Shown here: piece by piece, positions 49,023 to 57,716 of the stretch
How the letters are laid out: every line of letters starts with the position of its first letter
Position numbering within the stretch: position 1 is the stretch's first letter
Origin: Bacillus sp. MUM 116
GTDB lineage: Bacteria > Bacillota > Bacilli > Bacillales > Cytobacillaceae
Length of the DNA stretch: 64,000 nt
NCBI RefSeq assembly: GCF_001866655.1
Contig: NZ_MLYR01000046.1
Coordinates: 83,034 to 147,033 of the forward strand
Direction: 5' to 3'
Notes under the pieces: model-generated
Databases searched by the model: none
What the model saw: only the letters and a program-made list of their open reading frames with translations
Told to the model about the DNA's origin: nothing
Translations under genes and position numbers: made by a program

Positions 49023-49196
49023 TTAGTCGTTAACAACGTCTTTTCCTTTGTATGTTCCGCAAGCTTTACATACGCGGTGAGCGAGTTTCATTTCACCACA
49101 GTTTGGGCAACTTACCATACCAGGTACGTTTAATTTAAAATGAGTACGACGTTTTCTCTTTGCAGTTTTAGAAGTTCTTCTAAAAGGTACAGCCAT
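49023..49196 (-). CDS. rpmF: 50S ribosomal protein L32
   Basis: A 57-residue ribosomal protein. The basic N-terminal half is [17 protein letters not shown], and four Cys in [18 protein letters not shown] form the zinc-binding ribbon, so this is the zinc-containing (C+) form. The start at 49196 follows AAGGAGGTGG; a long in-frame upstream extension is spurious. It follows ylbN, as in most bacteria (yceD-rpmF). Confidence 0.97.
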   Translation of the reverse strand: MAVPFRRTSKTAKRKRRTHFKLNVPGMVSCPNCGEMKLAHRVCKACGTYKGKDVVND

Positions 49197-49272
49197 TCTT
49201 CCCACCTCCTTAAAGAGTATAAAGAAAGTTATGAAAACCCTAGGATTTCCATTTTGCAACGTGTTTTTCCGA

Positions 49273-49797
49273 TTATGATTCGGAAGAATTGTCATTGTCA
49301 AAAAACTTAGCAAGTCCTGCTAGTCTTGGATCAATTTTTTTCGATTGATCCTCTTCATGAATCACTTCCCAATCCTTACCGGATTGCGGTGCAGCTTCTT
49401 CATTTTTGACATCTTCGCAAAAAACCTGCATCGGAATCTCAAGTAAAAGGATTTCTCTAATGATTGGCATTAAATCAATCACATCACCTTTTACCTGATA
49501 AACTTCCTCTTCAGTTTCATATTCTGAAGCATGTAAGAGGAATGTTTCAGTTGTTTCGACATTGATAGGGAGTTTTACATCCACTAAGGTACGAGAACAA
49601 GGAAGAATTAAATGACCTTCAATTTTTATATGAAACGTCACTTTCGTTGAATCAATATCCCCTTTGCCGGTAATGTGCATAGTAGATACCTCTCGGATAG
49701 TTGGATCATCTTGTTTAATCTCATCAACCCGAATCGTTTCATCAATCGGAAAATCCTTGTTACGATATTTTTGTATTTGGCTTAATGTCCATTTCAA
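49273..49797 (-). CDS. ylbN: DUF177 (YceD-type) protein YlbN
   Basis: A 174-residue protein of the family linked to 23S rRNA accumulation. The core has [18 protein letters not shown] near residue 78, and the C-terminus has the conserved [15 protein letters not shown]. The start is TTG 49795-49797 ([11 protein letters not shown]), just after GGGGTGAT; a GTG three codons earlier is possible. It is cotranscribed with rpmF 76 bp downstream. Confidence 0.9.
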   Translation of the reverse strand: MKWTLSQIQKYRNKDFPIDETIRVDEIKQDDPTIREVSTMHITGKGDIDSTKVTFHIKIEGHLILPCSRTLVDVKLPINVETTETFLLHASEYETEEEVYQVKGDVIDLMPIIREILLLEIPMQVFCEDVKNEEAAPQSGKDWEVIHEEDQSKKIDPRLAGLAKFFDNDNSSES

Positions 49798-50047
49798 TTG
49801 AATCACCCCAAGGCAACAAAAGTAATTATAGCCTTCGATTAAATTTTTGTCAATGTTTTTTCTTTACACCCATAAAGGTGATTTCTTCAAATAAATATCC
49901 GTAAAAAGCAATCACTTATAAGTGTGTCCACTTACACTCTTTACAAACATTTATATTGTCATAATGCTTATTTGTTTAATGGATAAGCTCTTCTAAAATT
50001 GTAATTTCATAAGGTATTGCGAAAATGAGAAAGAAGATGTTATCAAT
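49798..50047. other. Divergent intergenic region upstream of ylbN and the Gly/Tyr-rich gene
   Basis: It holds a perfect 12-bp palindrome CACTTATAAGTG (49913-49924) followed by TGTCCACTTACAC, and AT-rich sequence with CATAATGCTTA (49958-49968), which is weakly like a sigma-K -10. No gene is seen. Confidence 0.4.
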
Positions 50048-50290
50048 ATGTACAATTCACCACAGTCTTTTCCTACAATGTCTATGGGCGGAGGTTACTT
50101 TGGAGGGCCCCTTTATGTGGGAGTAGGACCTTATGGATCATGGGGAGCAGGTATGCCATATTATCACATAGGTTACCCTGGATATTATTATGGACATCTC
50201 CATAACGGGTATGATTGGAATGGAAATGGCTGGAATAATCATGATTGGAACGGACATTGGCATGGATATGAATGGGATGACAACGATTAA
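50048..50290 (+). CDS. Gly/Tyr/Trp/Asn-rich small protein, possible spore coat component
   Basis: An 80-residue protein with strongly biased composition. The first half is Gly/Tyr/Pro-rich (SMGGGYFGGPLYVGVGPYG, MPYYHIGYPGYYYGHL). The second half has loose repeats of DWNGNGW and DWNGHW and ends WDDND. It has no predicted membrane segment. Such composition is seen in spore coat and cell-surface proteins; function is not known. The ribosome site is weak (AGAAAGAAGATG), but the bias argues against a chance frame. It precedes ylbM by about 100 bp on the same strand. Confidence 0.65.
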   Translation: MYNSPQSFPTMSMGGGYFGGPLYVGVGPYGSWGAGMPYYHIGYPGYYYGHLHNGYDWNGNGWNNHDWNGHWHGYEWDDND

Positions 50291-50392
50291 AAACGCGTAA
50301 GAATAATAAAATGAGGGGGATATATAAGATACTCCCTTTTAATCCGTTATAATAAATATACGAAAATATAAAAAATGGAGGGAAATTACCCA

Positions 50393-51601
50393 TTGAAAGC
50401 TGTTGGTGTAATAGTCGAATACAATCCATTTCATAATGGACATGCCTTTCATGTTCAAGCAGCAAGAGAAACAGCGAATGCTGATATTGTGATTGCGGTA
50501 ATGAGCGGAAATTTTCTGCAAAGAGGAGAACCTGCCCTCGTTTCCAAGTGGTACCGAACGAAAATGGCATTATTGGGAGGAGTAGATCTTGTTTTTGAGC
50601 TTCCTTATCAATTCGCAACCCAAAATGCCGAGGTTTTTGCCGATGGGGCTGTTTCTATACTGGACGCGGTCCATTGTGAATCTTTTTGTTTTGGAAGTGA
50701 AAGCGGTGATATTTCCTCATTTTTGCGTACGATTGACTTTATGGAAGAGCATCAGGTTACCCTTAATGAAAAGGTTAAACGGCATATTAAAACCGGTGTC
50801 AGCTACCCAAAGGCATTAGCTTTATCCTTTCAAGAATTTAATGAAACTGAAGGATTATTAAACCTGGCAAAACCTAATAACATCCTCGGATTTCAATATA
50901 TCAAATCGGTAAAAAAATTGAATAGCCAAATGAAACCTTTAACTGTCGCTCGAATGAATGCCAATTATCATGATGAGCATTTTGCTTCAGAAACGATTGC
51001 CAGCGCTACGAGCATTCGGAAAGCGCTCTTTTCCCCTGAAGATGCCAGACCAATTGATCAATATGTTCCTGAACAAACAAGAGAATTATTACGGGAATTT
51101 TCCAACCTTTACGGTGGATTTCAGCAGTGGGAAAATTATTGGGGTTATTTACAGTTTCGAATCCTGCAATGCAGTCCGGAAGAGCTGAGGAATATTTATG
51201 AAGTGGAAGAGGGAATTGAAAATCGGCTAATCGCAGCAGCTTTGACTTCCAGTAGTTTTCAAGAATTTATGGAAAAAATCAAAACGAAACGATATACCTG
51301 GACAAGGCTGCAACGAATTTGTGTACATATTTTAACAAATACAGCAAGGGAAGGTATGAAAAAGCCTGAAAGTGCAAAGTATTTACGATTATTGGGGATG
51401 ACGCAACAAGGAAAAGCCTATTTGAACAAAGTGAAATCCGGGTTAAAACTCCCACTAGTTTCAAAGTTATCTTCCTATAAACAAAAAGAAATTATGCTTG
51501 ATATCAAAGCTTCACAAATCTATGCATTTGCATTACCTGAAAAGGTAAGAAATGAATTTATACAGCAAGAATTTAAACAATCCCCCATCATATTAGAATA
51601 A
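50393..51601 (+). CDS. tmcAL: tRNA(Met) cytidine acetate ligase (TmcAL, YlbM)
   Basis: Forms N4-acetylcytidine at the wobble base of elongator tRNA-Met using acetate and ATP. It has 402 residues. The nucleotidylyltransferase motif is VGVIVEYNPFHNGHAFHVQ at the N-terminus, followed by AVMSGNFLQRGEPALVSKW and ATSIRKAL near residue 195. TTG at 50393-50395 (MKAVGVIVEYNPF) is the start: GGAGGG lies 10 bp upstream and the family begins here; an ATG six codons earlier contains that site. It is convergent with ylbL. Confidence 0.94.
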   Translation: MKAVGVIVEYNPFHNGHAFHVQAARETANADIVIAVMSGNFLQRGEPALVSKWYRTKMALLGGVDLVFELPYQFATQNAEVFADGAVSILDAVHCESFCFGSESGDISSFLRTIDFMEEHQVTLNEKVKRHIKTGVSYPKALALSFQEFNETEGLLNLAKPNNILGFQYIKSVKKLNSQMKPLTVARMNANYHDEHFASETIASATSIRKALFSPEDARPIDQYVPEQTRELLREFSNLYGGFQQWENYWGYLQFRILQCSPEELRNIYEVEEGIENRLIAAALTSSSFQEFMEKIKTKRYTWTRLQRICVHILTNTAREGMKKPESAKYLRLLGMTQQGKAYLNKVKSGLKLPLVSKLSSYKQKEIMLDIKASQIYAFALPEKVRNEFIQQEFKQSPIILE

Positions 51602-51626
51602 AAGACGGTGCGCGGCACCGTCTTTT
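51601..51626. terminator. Bidirectional terminator between tmcAL and ylbL
   Basis: AAAGACGGTGC (51601-51611) pairs with GCACCGTCTTT (51615-51625), flanked by A and U runs on both sides. It overlaps the ends of both genes. Confidence 0.88.
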
Positions 51627-52644
51627 ATTTTTCAGGCAATTTTTCTAAATAGACAACAGCTTCATCAAATGAATCTACCGGGACAATCTTCATTTTTGTT
51701 TTAATCTCCTTTGCAGTTTTCACAGCTGCCCGGTAGTTTGAACCTTTGACACCCTTTTCATTTGGAGCAAAAAAGATTTCTGCCCCTGCTTTATTTGCAG
51801 CTACAATTTTTTGTTCAATGCCGCCAATCGGACCCACAGTTCCGTCAACATCAATCGTACCTGTTCCGGCAATTTGATAGCCCTTCGTCAAATCCTCTTT
51901 AGTTAATTGATTATAGATTTCCAATGAAAACATCAAACCGGCTGAAGGACCGCCAATTTCATCCGTTTTTACTTCAACAGGAGGATTTACTTTTACCTCC
52001 TTGTCATCAACTAAATAAATTCCGATTCCAACCCGATTCGGCTGTTTTTTTAATGGCTGAACATAAATTTTGGCTGTTTTTGTTTTTTTATTTCTCATAA
52101 ACGTTAAGGTTACCTGGTCACCCTTATTTTTCTTCGCAACATAAGAAATGAATTTTTCGGAAGATGGGAATTGATGCCCATCAACCTTATAGATTCGATC
52201 ACCTGCTTGAAGCTTGCTATCCGCCGGCATTCCAGGCACAACATCTACAACATAAATCCCTTTATATTTGTAATTGACCGGAAGGCCTGCTTTTCGATAA
52301 GCAACATCGATTGCATTTAATTTTGACTGGGCCATGAGATAAAGCTGTCTTGCATTATATTCTTCATCCGTCTCTGTTTTATCCAAAACCTCATCTACAG
52401 GATAGAGTTCTTCATATTTTTTTATTTTTGCTTCCAGATAAGAATAGATAGTTGCTCTCCCCATTCTTACTGTAGTTAGCATAAAATTCCCCTTTTCATT
52501 GTAACCATCCTCCACCTTTATAATGGGGTGAAGCTCTTTTGCCATCCCTGGTTTTGTCACATAATAGGGAAGTGTATAAAACAACCCGCCAATTAAAAGA
52601 ATGATGATGATTATAAGAGAGCTGACATATATTTTTTTACGCAT
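51625..52644 (-). CDS. ylbL: PDZ and Lon-like S16 protease domain membrane protein YlbL
   Basis: A 339-residue membrane-anchored protease. One N-terminal membrane segment (about residues 7-28) is followed by a PDZ domain (about 120-205, VVDVVPGMPADSKLQAGDRIYKVDG) and a C-terminal Lon-type domain with the catalytic Ser in EIGGPSAGLMFSL near residue 240 and the Lys further on. Family knowledge: YlbL takes part in DNA-damage checkpoint recovery with CtpA, by degrading YneA. The start MRKKIYVSSL at 52644 follows AAGGAG. It lies 7 bp after ylbK. Confidence 0.92.
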   Translation of the reverse strand: MRKKIYVSSLIIIIILLIGGLFYTLPYYVTKPGMAKELHPIIKVEDGYNEKGNFMLTTVRMGRATIYSYLEAKIKKYEELYPVDEVLDKTETDEEYNARQLYLMAQSKLNAIDVAYRKAGLPVNYKYKGIYVVDVVPGMPADSKLQAGDRIYKVDGHQFPSSEKFISYVAKKNKGDQVTLTFMRNKKTKTAKIYVQPLKKQPNRVGIGIYLVDDKEVKVNPPVEVKTDEIGGPSAGLMFSLEIYNQLTKEDLTKGYQIAGTGTIDVDGTVGPIGGIEQKIVAANKAGAEIFFAPNEKGVKGSNYRAAVKTAKEIKTKMKIVPVDSFDEAVVYLEKLPEK

Positions 52645-52651
52645 TCCACCA

Positions 52652-53431
52652 TTACTCCTTCCACTGCTCAATAACCTGTTTGATTTGAGGAATATGTTTT
52701 TTAATTTCATCTTCTCCTGCTTTAATAATTTCTTCTATATTGGTGAATGCGCGCGAACTAAACATTTCAACCGGAGGCCGAATCATTATATCAGCAGCAA
52801 TCTCCCTCGTATTAATGATTTCAGTCTGCATAATATCTATACTTTGCATAATTACATCATAAATCGAGGTAATTTCAGCATTTCTTTTCACCATTGAAAC
52901 ATCCACGGCAATGACAATATCAGCACCCATATCTTTTGCAACCGATACAGGTACACGATCAGAAACACCGCCATCCACTAAAATTCTCCCTTTGTACTTT
53001 TCAGGAACAAAAATTCCCGGTATTGAAATACTGGCCCTAACAGCTTCCGCAACCGGACCGGTTCGAAACACTACTTTTTCCCCGGTTAAGAGGTCCGTTG
53101 CGACAATTCCAATTGGAAGTGATAAGTCCTCAATATTTTTCCCATGTGTAAAAACCCTGACAAATTCCTTTACTTTTTTTCCGGCGATAAAGCCCATTTT
53201 AGGAACAGTAAAATCTAAAAAGTATTTTCGTTTAAAGGCAATTGATAGTTTGTATAAACGATTCACTTCTATTCCAGTACCATAAAAACTTCCGACTAGG
53301 GCCCCCATACTGCTGCCGGCTATCAAATGAATAGGAATACCTTCATCCAACAATCCCTTGATAACACCTAAATGCGCAAACCCGCGCGCTCCACCTGATC
53401 CAAGTGCTAACCCTATTATTGGCTGTACCAT
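52652..53431 (-). CDS. ylbK: Patatin-like phospholipase family protein YlbK
   Basis: A 259-residue putative serine acyl hydrolase. The oxyanion loop is GLALGSGGARGFAHLG, the nucleophile is in AGSSMGALVG near residue 43, and the catalytic Asp is in LVDGGVSDRVPV near residue 155. The natural substrate is not known. The start MVQPIIGLALG at 53431 has GGGTGG upstream and matches the family. It is divergent from ylbJ and cotranscribed with ylbL. Confidence 0.9.
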   Translation of the reverse strand: MVQPIIGLALGSGGARGFAHLGVIKGLLDEGIPIHLIAGSSMGALVGSFYGTGIEVNRLYKLSIAFKRKYFLDFTVPKMGFIAGKKVKEFVRVFTHGKNIEDLSLPIGIVATDLLTGEKVVFRTGPVAEAVRASISIPGIFVPEKYKGRILVDGGVSDRVPVSVAKDMGADIVIAVDVSMVKRNAEITSIYDVIMQSIDIMQTEIINTREIAADIMIRPPVEMFSSRAFTNIEEIIKAGEDEIKKHIPQIKQVIEQWKE

Positions 53432-53624
53432 AAAAGTTACCACCCCACTCATCAGCAAAAGTGAAATCTCGTTCAATCTTATGGTCTAATTTCTCGAACT
53501 ATGAGTATATTTGAGTTATATGAGGACGAGTTGTAAAAGTACATTTGCATGAATATGTCTTATTTTATCATTGAAACTAGGAGATTGCATAGTAACTGTT
53601 ACCCCTCGGAAGGAGGTCCCCATT

Positions 53625-54845
53625 GTGTTTCGTTCAAAACTTAAAACGATTGTCTTATCCTTATTGATTACTATTCTAGCTGCCTCTCTCATTAGCTTTC
53701 CAAAGGAATCCCTGGAAGCCTCAGTCCGTGGTCTTAAGATGTGGTGGGAAATAGTATTCCCATCCCTGCTGCCATTTTTTATCGTTTCCGAGGTGCTAAT
53801 CGGCTTTGGAGTCGTTAAATTTATTGGTGTCCTGTTGGAACCCCTTATGCGTCCTATTTTTCGCGTGCCAGGCGTGGGGGGATTTGTATGGGCAATGGGA
53901 ATGGCTTCCGGGTTTCCTGCAGGTGCAAAATTCACAGCCCGCCTGCGTCAGGAAGGGCAGTTGACCCAAATTGAAGCAGAGCGGCTTGTTTCATTTACAA
54001 ACTCTTCGAACCCATTATTTATTTTTGGTGCTGTTGCGGTAGGATTTTTTCATAATGCCAAATTGGGCGTCATTCTTGCCTTGGCTCATTATTTAGGTAA
54101 TATCTGTGTCGGAATCATGATGCGCTTTTATGGCAGAGACAAGAGCAGACATCACGATGAACAAAAGCGAAAATTTATTATTCGATCGGCCTTTTCAACC
54201 TTGCATCATACAAGACTTAAGGATAATCGTCCAATTGGAAAAATGCTTGGAGATGCAGTTAATTCCTCGATTCAAACCTTGTTAATGATTGGCGGATTTA
54301 TTATTTTATTTTCAGTCATAAATACGCTTCTTTATCATTTACATATAACTACACTTTTGGCAAAACTTGTTAAAATGATTTTTTCTGTGTTTTCGTTTAC
54401 AGAGAATTTAAGTATTCCCTTTATTTCCGGATTATTTGAGCTTACATTGGGGAGCAAACTGACAAGCCAGGTGCATGATGCACCACTTTTGCAACAAACA
54501 ATGATCGTAAGCTTTATCCTGGCATTTAGCGGCTTTAGTGTTCAAGCGCAGGTTGCAAGTATTTTGGCTCAAGCCAATATCCGCTTCAAACCATTTTTCA
54601 TTGCGCGCATGATACATGGAGTACTTGCCAGTATTTTTGCCTATCTATTATGGAAGCCGGTTTATCTTCGTTTTTATCAAACAGATCATCCAACGAACGC
54701 CATACCTGTTGGTTTATTTGAAAACGGATCATGGATCCACAGTCTTTACGATCAAATGATTGAGGCCGGGCCGCTTATCACGATTATTTCACTTGCTTGT
54801 TATACAGTACTTTTATTTCTCAGATTACAAAGAAGCCGGACATAA
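53625..54845 (+). CDS. ylbJ: Sporulation integral membrane protein YlbJ
   Basis: A 406-residue protein with about nine membrane segments and two nucleoside-transporter-gate-like domains (FVWAMGMASGFPAGAKFTARL near residue 80 and GLFELTLGSKLTSQV near residue 285). In B. subtilis it is sigma-E-dependent and needed for heat-resistant spores, probably moving a metabolite. The start is GTG 53625-53627 behind AGGAGGT (7-bp spacer). It is convergent with coaD. Confidence 0.93.
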   Translation: MFRSKLKTIVLSLLITILAASLISFPKESLEASVRGLKMWWEIVFPSLLPFFIVSEVLIGFGVVKFIGVLLEPLMRPIFRVPGVGGFVWAMGMASGFPAGAKFTARLRQEGQLTQIEAERLVSFTNSSNPLFIFGAVAVGFFHNAKLGVILALAHYLGNICVGIMMRFYGRDKSRHHDEQKRKFIIRSAFSTLHHTRLKDNRPIGKMLGDAVNSSIQTLLMIGGFIILFSVINTLLYHLHITTLLAKLVKMIFSVFSFTENLSIPFISGLFELTLGSKLTSQVHDAPLLQQTMIVSFILAFSGFSVQAQVASILAQANIRFKPFFIARMIHGVLASIFAYLLWKPVYLRFYQTDHPTNAIPVGLFENGSWIHSLYDQMIEAGPLITIISLACYTVLLFLRLQRSRT

Positions 54846-54867
54846 TCATTATGTATGCCCGGCTTCT
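54831..54867. terminator. Bidirectional terminator between ylbJ and coaD
   Basis: AGAAGCCGG (54831-54839) pairs with CCGGCTTCT (54859-54867). The interior ACATAAT/ATTATGT extends the stem. It is U-rich after the + strand arm and faces the coaD stop on the other strand. Confidence 0.85.
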
Positions 54868-54868
54868 T

Positions 54869-55369
<501 letters not shown>

Positions 55370-55372
55370 TCA

Positions 55373-55930
55373 TTAATCACTGATTGTCGAATAAATCGTA
55401 ATTGCAATAATCCCATATTTTTCATATTTTATTTGTGTTAATTCCCCTACAGCTTGTGGCAGCTCTACATCATGACTATGTTCACATACTACAAGCCCAT
55501 CTTCTTTTAAAATTTTTTCCTCCATAATTTTTTGCATTAAGCTTACTAGTTGCTGTTTTTTGTAAGGTGGATCTAAAAAGATATAATCAAAACGGATTTC
55601 TCTTTTAATTAACGCTTTTAAGGCACGGTCGGCATCGTTTCGATAAACTTCAGTTTTTTCTTCAAAACTGCACGATTTTATATTTTCACGTATGACTTGA
55701 ATGGCTTTGACATCACGATCAATAAAAATCACTTTATCCAATCCCCTGCTTATTGCTTCAATTCCAAGGCCGCCGCTCCCTGCAAATAAATCAAGTCCGA
55801 TTCCACCGTTAAAATAGGGGCCAATCATATTAAACAAAGCTTCTTTTACCTTATCAGTTGTTGGCCTTGTTGTATTTCCTGGCACCGCTTTAAGAGGTCT
55901 TCCCTTACAACTTCCCGAAACCACTCTCAA
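55373..55930 (-). CDS. rsmD: 16S rRNA (guanine-966-N2)-methyltransferase
   Basis: SAM-dependent methylation of G966 in 16S rRNA; YlbH in B. subtilis. It has 185 residues from TTG 55928-55930 (MRVVSGSCKGRPL), placed after GGTGAT; further upstream GTG codons would extend the protein beyond the family start. The SAM loop is GLDLFAGSGGLGIEAISRG near residue 43 and the catalytic motif is YIFLDPPYKKQQL near residue 120. Confidence 0.93.
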   Translation of the reverse strand: MRVVSGSCKGRPLKAVPGNTTRPTTDKVKEALFNMIGPYFNGGIGLDLFAGSGGLGIEAISRGLDKVIFIDRDVKAIQVIRENIKSCSFEEKTEVYRNDADRALKALIKREIRFDYIFLDPPYKKQQLVSLMQKIMEEKILKEDGLVVCEHSHDVELPQAVGELTQIKYEKYGIIAITIYSTISD

Positions 55931-56080
55931 AACTATCACCACATTTAATTAAAATATCATTTTTCTCCCCTTATCCTACCATAATTGAATAAACTAGCCA
56001 AATAACAAATCAAATTATCAGCGGAATAGAAAAAATAAAAAAACGTGTATAAGCTTTTTCGTTGTGGGGATAATGTTATT

Positions 56081-56231
56081 AACAACATCAATTCGAGGAT
56101 GTTGTTGCCAACCGCGGAGAAGACTTACGTTTCCCCATAAGTTCTTCCTCCGGTTTCTCCTCTCCCTTTGCCTTCTATCCTTGGTTAAGGATATAGAAGG
56201 ACCCTGCAGATTAATTTCTGCAGGGTTTTTT
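56081..56231 (+). ncRNA. Four-hairpin leader RNA with terminator upstream of the DUF7147 gene
   Basis: Four hairpins lie in series on the + strand. Hairpin 1 is AACAACATC/GATGTTGTT (56081-56106). Hairpin 2 is long with small bulges, 56111-56154 (ACC..GGAG AAG ACTTA with TAAGT CTT CTCC GGT). Hairpin 3 is CCTTCTATCCTT/AAGGatATAGAAGG (56171-56200). Hairpin 4 is a terminator CCCTGCAGA/TCTGCAGGG with six U (56202-56231). It sits 58 bp before the start of the downstream gene and is divergent from rsmD (ylbH). Rfam describes a ylbH leader RNA in this neighbourhood; I believe this is that element, but could not test it. Confidence 0.75.
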
Positions 56232-56288
56232 CTTTATGCTTTCCATGTTAAAGTAAAGATGAATTTTAAAAAAAGGGGAGTCATATTA

Positions 56289-56678
56289 GTGATTCAACGT
56301 TTTATTGAATTAGGTGAAGGTTTTTCCGATATATATGAGTTAATTGAACTTTCAAAAGCAAATCAGCATCGGCTGGTGCATATGATGGCCTTACATACAA
56401 TAATTGATACGAAGCAGGTAACCTCATTAGTTGTTGTTTTAAAGCCAACAGACCCTGGAAAATTCCAGGCGCTCTATATTTGCCGGGAAGGTATCCCGAA
56501 TCCGAATTATGTCCCGAATCAACGGTACGACTTATTTGTTCAAACCGCTGAGGAGCTTAACAAAACAGTTATTGAACTTTCAGTGAAGGCATCCTCCATG
56601 TTTCATGAAAAAGAATTATATTTTCACCACTTAATCGGGATTTTAAGATTAAACCATTATATAATGCCATTACAGTAA
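56289..56678 (+). CDS. Conserved protein of the DUF7147 type, function unknown
   Basis: A 129-residue soluble protein from GTG 56289-56291 (MIQRFIELGEGFSDIYELIE), with AAAAGGGGAG about 9 bp upstream. It has an alternating beta/alpha pattern: [26 protein letters not shown] is a beta-rich core at about residues 45-72, and the C-terminal FHHLIGILRLNHYIMPLQ is well conserved in memory. Bacillus homologues at this locus are often labelled methylthioribose kinase, which I think is a misannotation since no kinase motif is present. Possibly regulated by the leader RNA just upstream. Confidence 0.8.
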   Translation: MIQRFIELGEGFSDIYELIELSKANQHRLVHMMALHTIIDTKQVTSLVVVLKPTDPGKFQALYICREGIPNPNYVPNQRYDLFVQTAEELNKTVIELSVKASSMFHEKELYFHHLIGILRLNHYIMPLQ

Positions 56679-56800
56679 GAAAAGCGTAAGCGCCTTGGCC
56701 AGGGGCAACAAGCATAAGACGAGCCGGTGGGAAGTTTGCTTTTTAACCTTCTTGACGGATTGGCTTGTGACCTAGAGCCCCTAGGCGCTGGAGCTAGACA
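56679..56800 (+). repeat. Type B dispersed intergenic repeat
   Basis: Starts AAGAAAAGCGTAAGCGCCTTGG and ends CCTAGGCGCTGGAGCTAGAC, with the inner block TTTTTAACCTTCTTGACGGATTGGCTTGTGACC shared with the copies at 23957 and 63907. Ends are complementary (AAGCGCC/GGCGCT). It lies between the DUF7147 gene and ylbG, which converge on it. Confidence 0.8.
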
Positions 56801-56829
56801 AAAAAGGTGAGGAAGGCCCTCACCTTTTT
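56801..56829 (-). terminator. Terminator of ylbG
   Basis: AAAAAGGTGAGG (56801-56812) pairs with CCTCACCTTTTT (56818-56829). It overlaps the ylbG stop codon and could also end transcription from the left. Confidence 0.82.
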
Positions 56830-57103
56830 ATATTCCCATCTTATAGTCGTATTCTTTAGCCTTATCAGGCGACGAATTTTCGAATTCCTTATTTAAAAAA
56901 GGTTTGTAGGATGGTTCAACTTTTTTTACAAATGAAAAGGAATTTAGTTTTTCCATAATTCCCTCAATATCCTCTTGATTACAATACAAAACGACATATT
57001 TCAGCTTTTTTGAAACATAATGGACATTCCCGAAGCGTCGTAACATCTTGGCCTGTTTTAATGAGTAAAGCCAAATCACTAAACCTTGTCTCTGTACAAA
57101 CAT
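56828..57103 (-). CDS. ylbG: DUF2129 protein YlbG
   Basis: A 91-residue protein with the family core [33 protein letters not shown] and a ferredoxin-like alternation. No activity is established. AAGGGGA precedes the ATG. It follows ylbF, as in Bacillus generally, with a terminator-like hairpin in between. Confidence 0.9.
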   Translation of the reverse strand: MFVQRQGLVIWLYSLKQAKMLRRFGNVHYVSKKLKYVVLYCNQEDIEGIMEKLNSFSFVKKVEPSYKPFLNKEFENSSPDKAKEYDYKMGI

Positions 57104-57187
57104 ACTTTTTTCCCCTTCAACAAACCATCATTATATAATAAGTCTAGCATACCAAATCAATATTACTCAATTCAAACTTTTCTGTAT

Positions 57188-57217
57188 TAAAAAAATCGGC
57201 TGGAGTTAGCCGATTTT
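57188..57217 (-). terminator. Terminator of ylbF
   Basis: AATCGGCT (57194-57201) pairs with AGCCGATT (57208-57215), with a U run on the minus strand. It partly insulates ylbF from ylbG. Confidence 0.8.
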
Positions 57218-57223
57218 CTCTCA

Positions 57224-57658
57224 TCAACCACAGCTGCCGCTGCCACAGCCACCGCTGCAGCTATGTCCCGTATCAAAAAAAGGATTACCTGTAGGTACTT
57301 TAATATGCTCTGAAACAGCGCCGCCAATTAAGATGCTGACTTTATCCAATAAGGTTTGCAAATCATTTTCTGCCAATTTAAAATCAGCCACCAGCGGATC
57401 TAGATCCATTTCACGCTTACATTCACGTACTTCTGTCATAATTTTTTTATAATCAGGGTGGTATTTACCAAAGCGCTGCACGTCTTCATAAAGATCTTTT
57501 ACACTGACAAAACGCTTTATCTTTCTTTGCGATTCCCGGTTATGCTGTAATTTATATAAGGAAATTTGATATTGTTCCACAACATCAGATTCTAAAATCA
57601 TTTTTGCCAATTCATCCGCAGAATCTAATAATTCAATTCGTTCAGATGTAGCAAGCAT
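57224..57658 (-). CDS. ylbF: YlbF (RicF) family regulator
   Basis: A 144-residue, mainly helical protein of the YmcA/YlbF/YaaT (Ric) complex, which in B. subtilis promotes competence, biofilm and sporulation and helps RNase Y maturation. Helices span about residues 1-110 (YlbF domain). The C-terminal tail CSGGCGSGSCG has three Cys, consistent with the Fe-S clusters reported for the complex. The start MLATSERIELLDSA at 57658 follows GGAGGTGA. Confidence 0.92.
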   Translation of the reverse strand: MLATSERIELLDSADELAKMILESDVVEQYQISLYKLQHNRESQRKIKRFVSVKDLYEDVQRFGKYHPDYKKIMTEVRECKREMDLDPLVADFKLAENDLQTLLDKVSILIGGAVSEHIKVPTGNPFFDTGHSCSGGCGSGSCG

Positions 57659-57716
57659 GGCGCTCACCTCCAATCATATTTTAACATGAACGATAGGAGA
57701 AAGCGAAATTTACCTT

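Noticed and set aside
49197..49313. N-terminal extension of L32
   Set aside because: The AAGGAGGTGG site and the family N-terminus [10 protein letters not shown] place the start at 49196; the extension runs over non-coding sequence.
50082..50618. Open frame of 178 codons on the - strand
   Set aside because: Antisense to both the Gly/Tyr-rich gene and tmcAL; no ribosome site and no recognisable features.
56064..56288. In-frame upstream extension of the DUF7147 gene
   Set aside because: It would translate through the four-hairpin leader and its terminator. The GTG at 56289 has a proper ribosome site and matches the family N-terminus.
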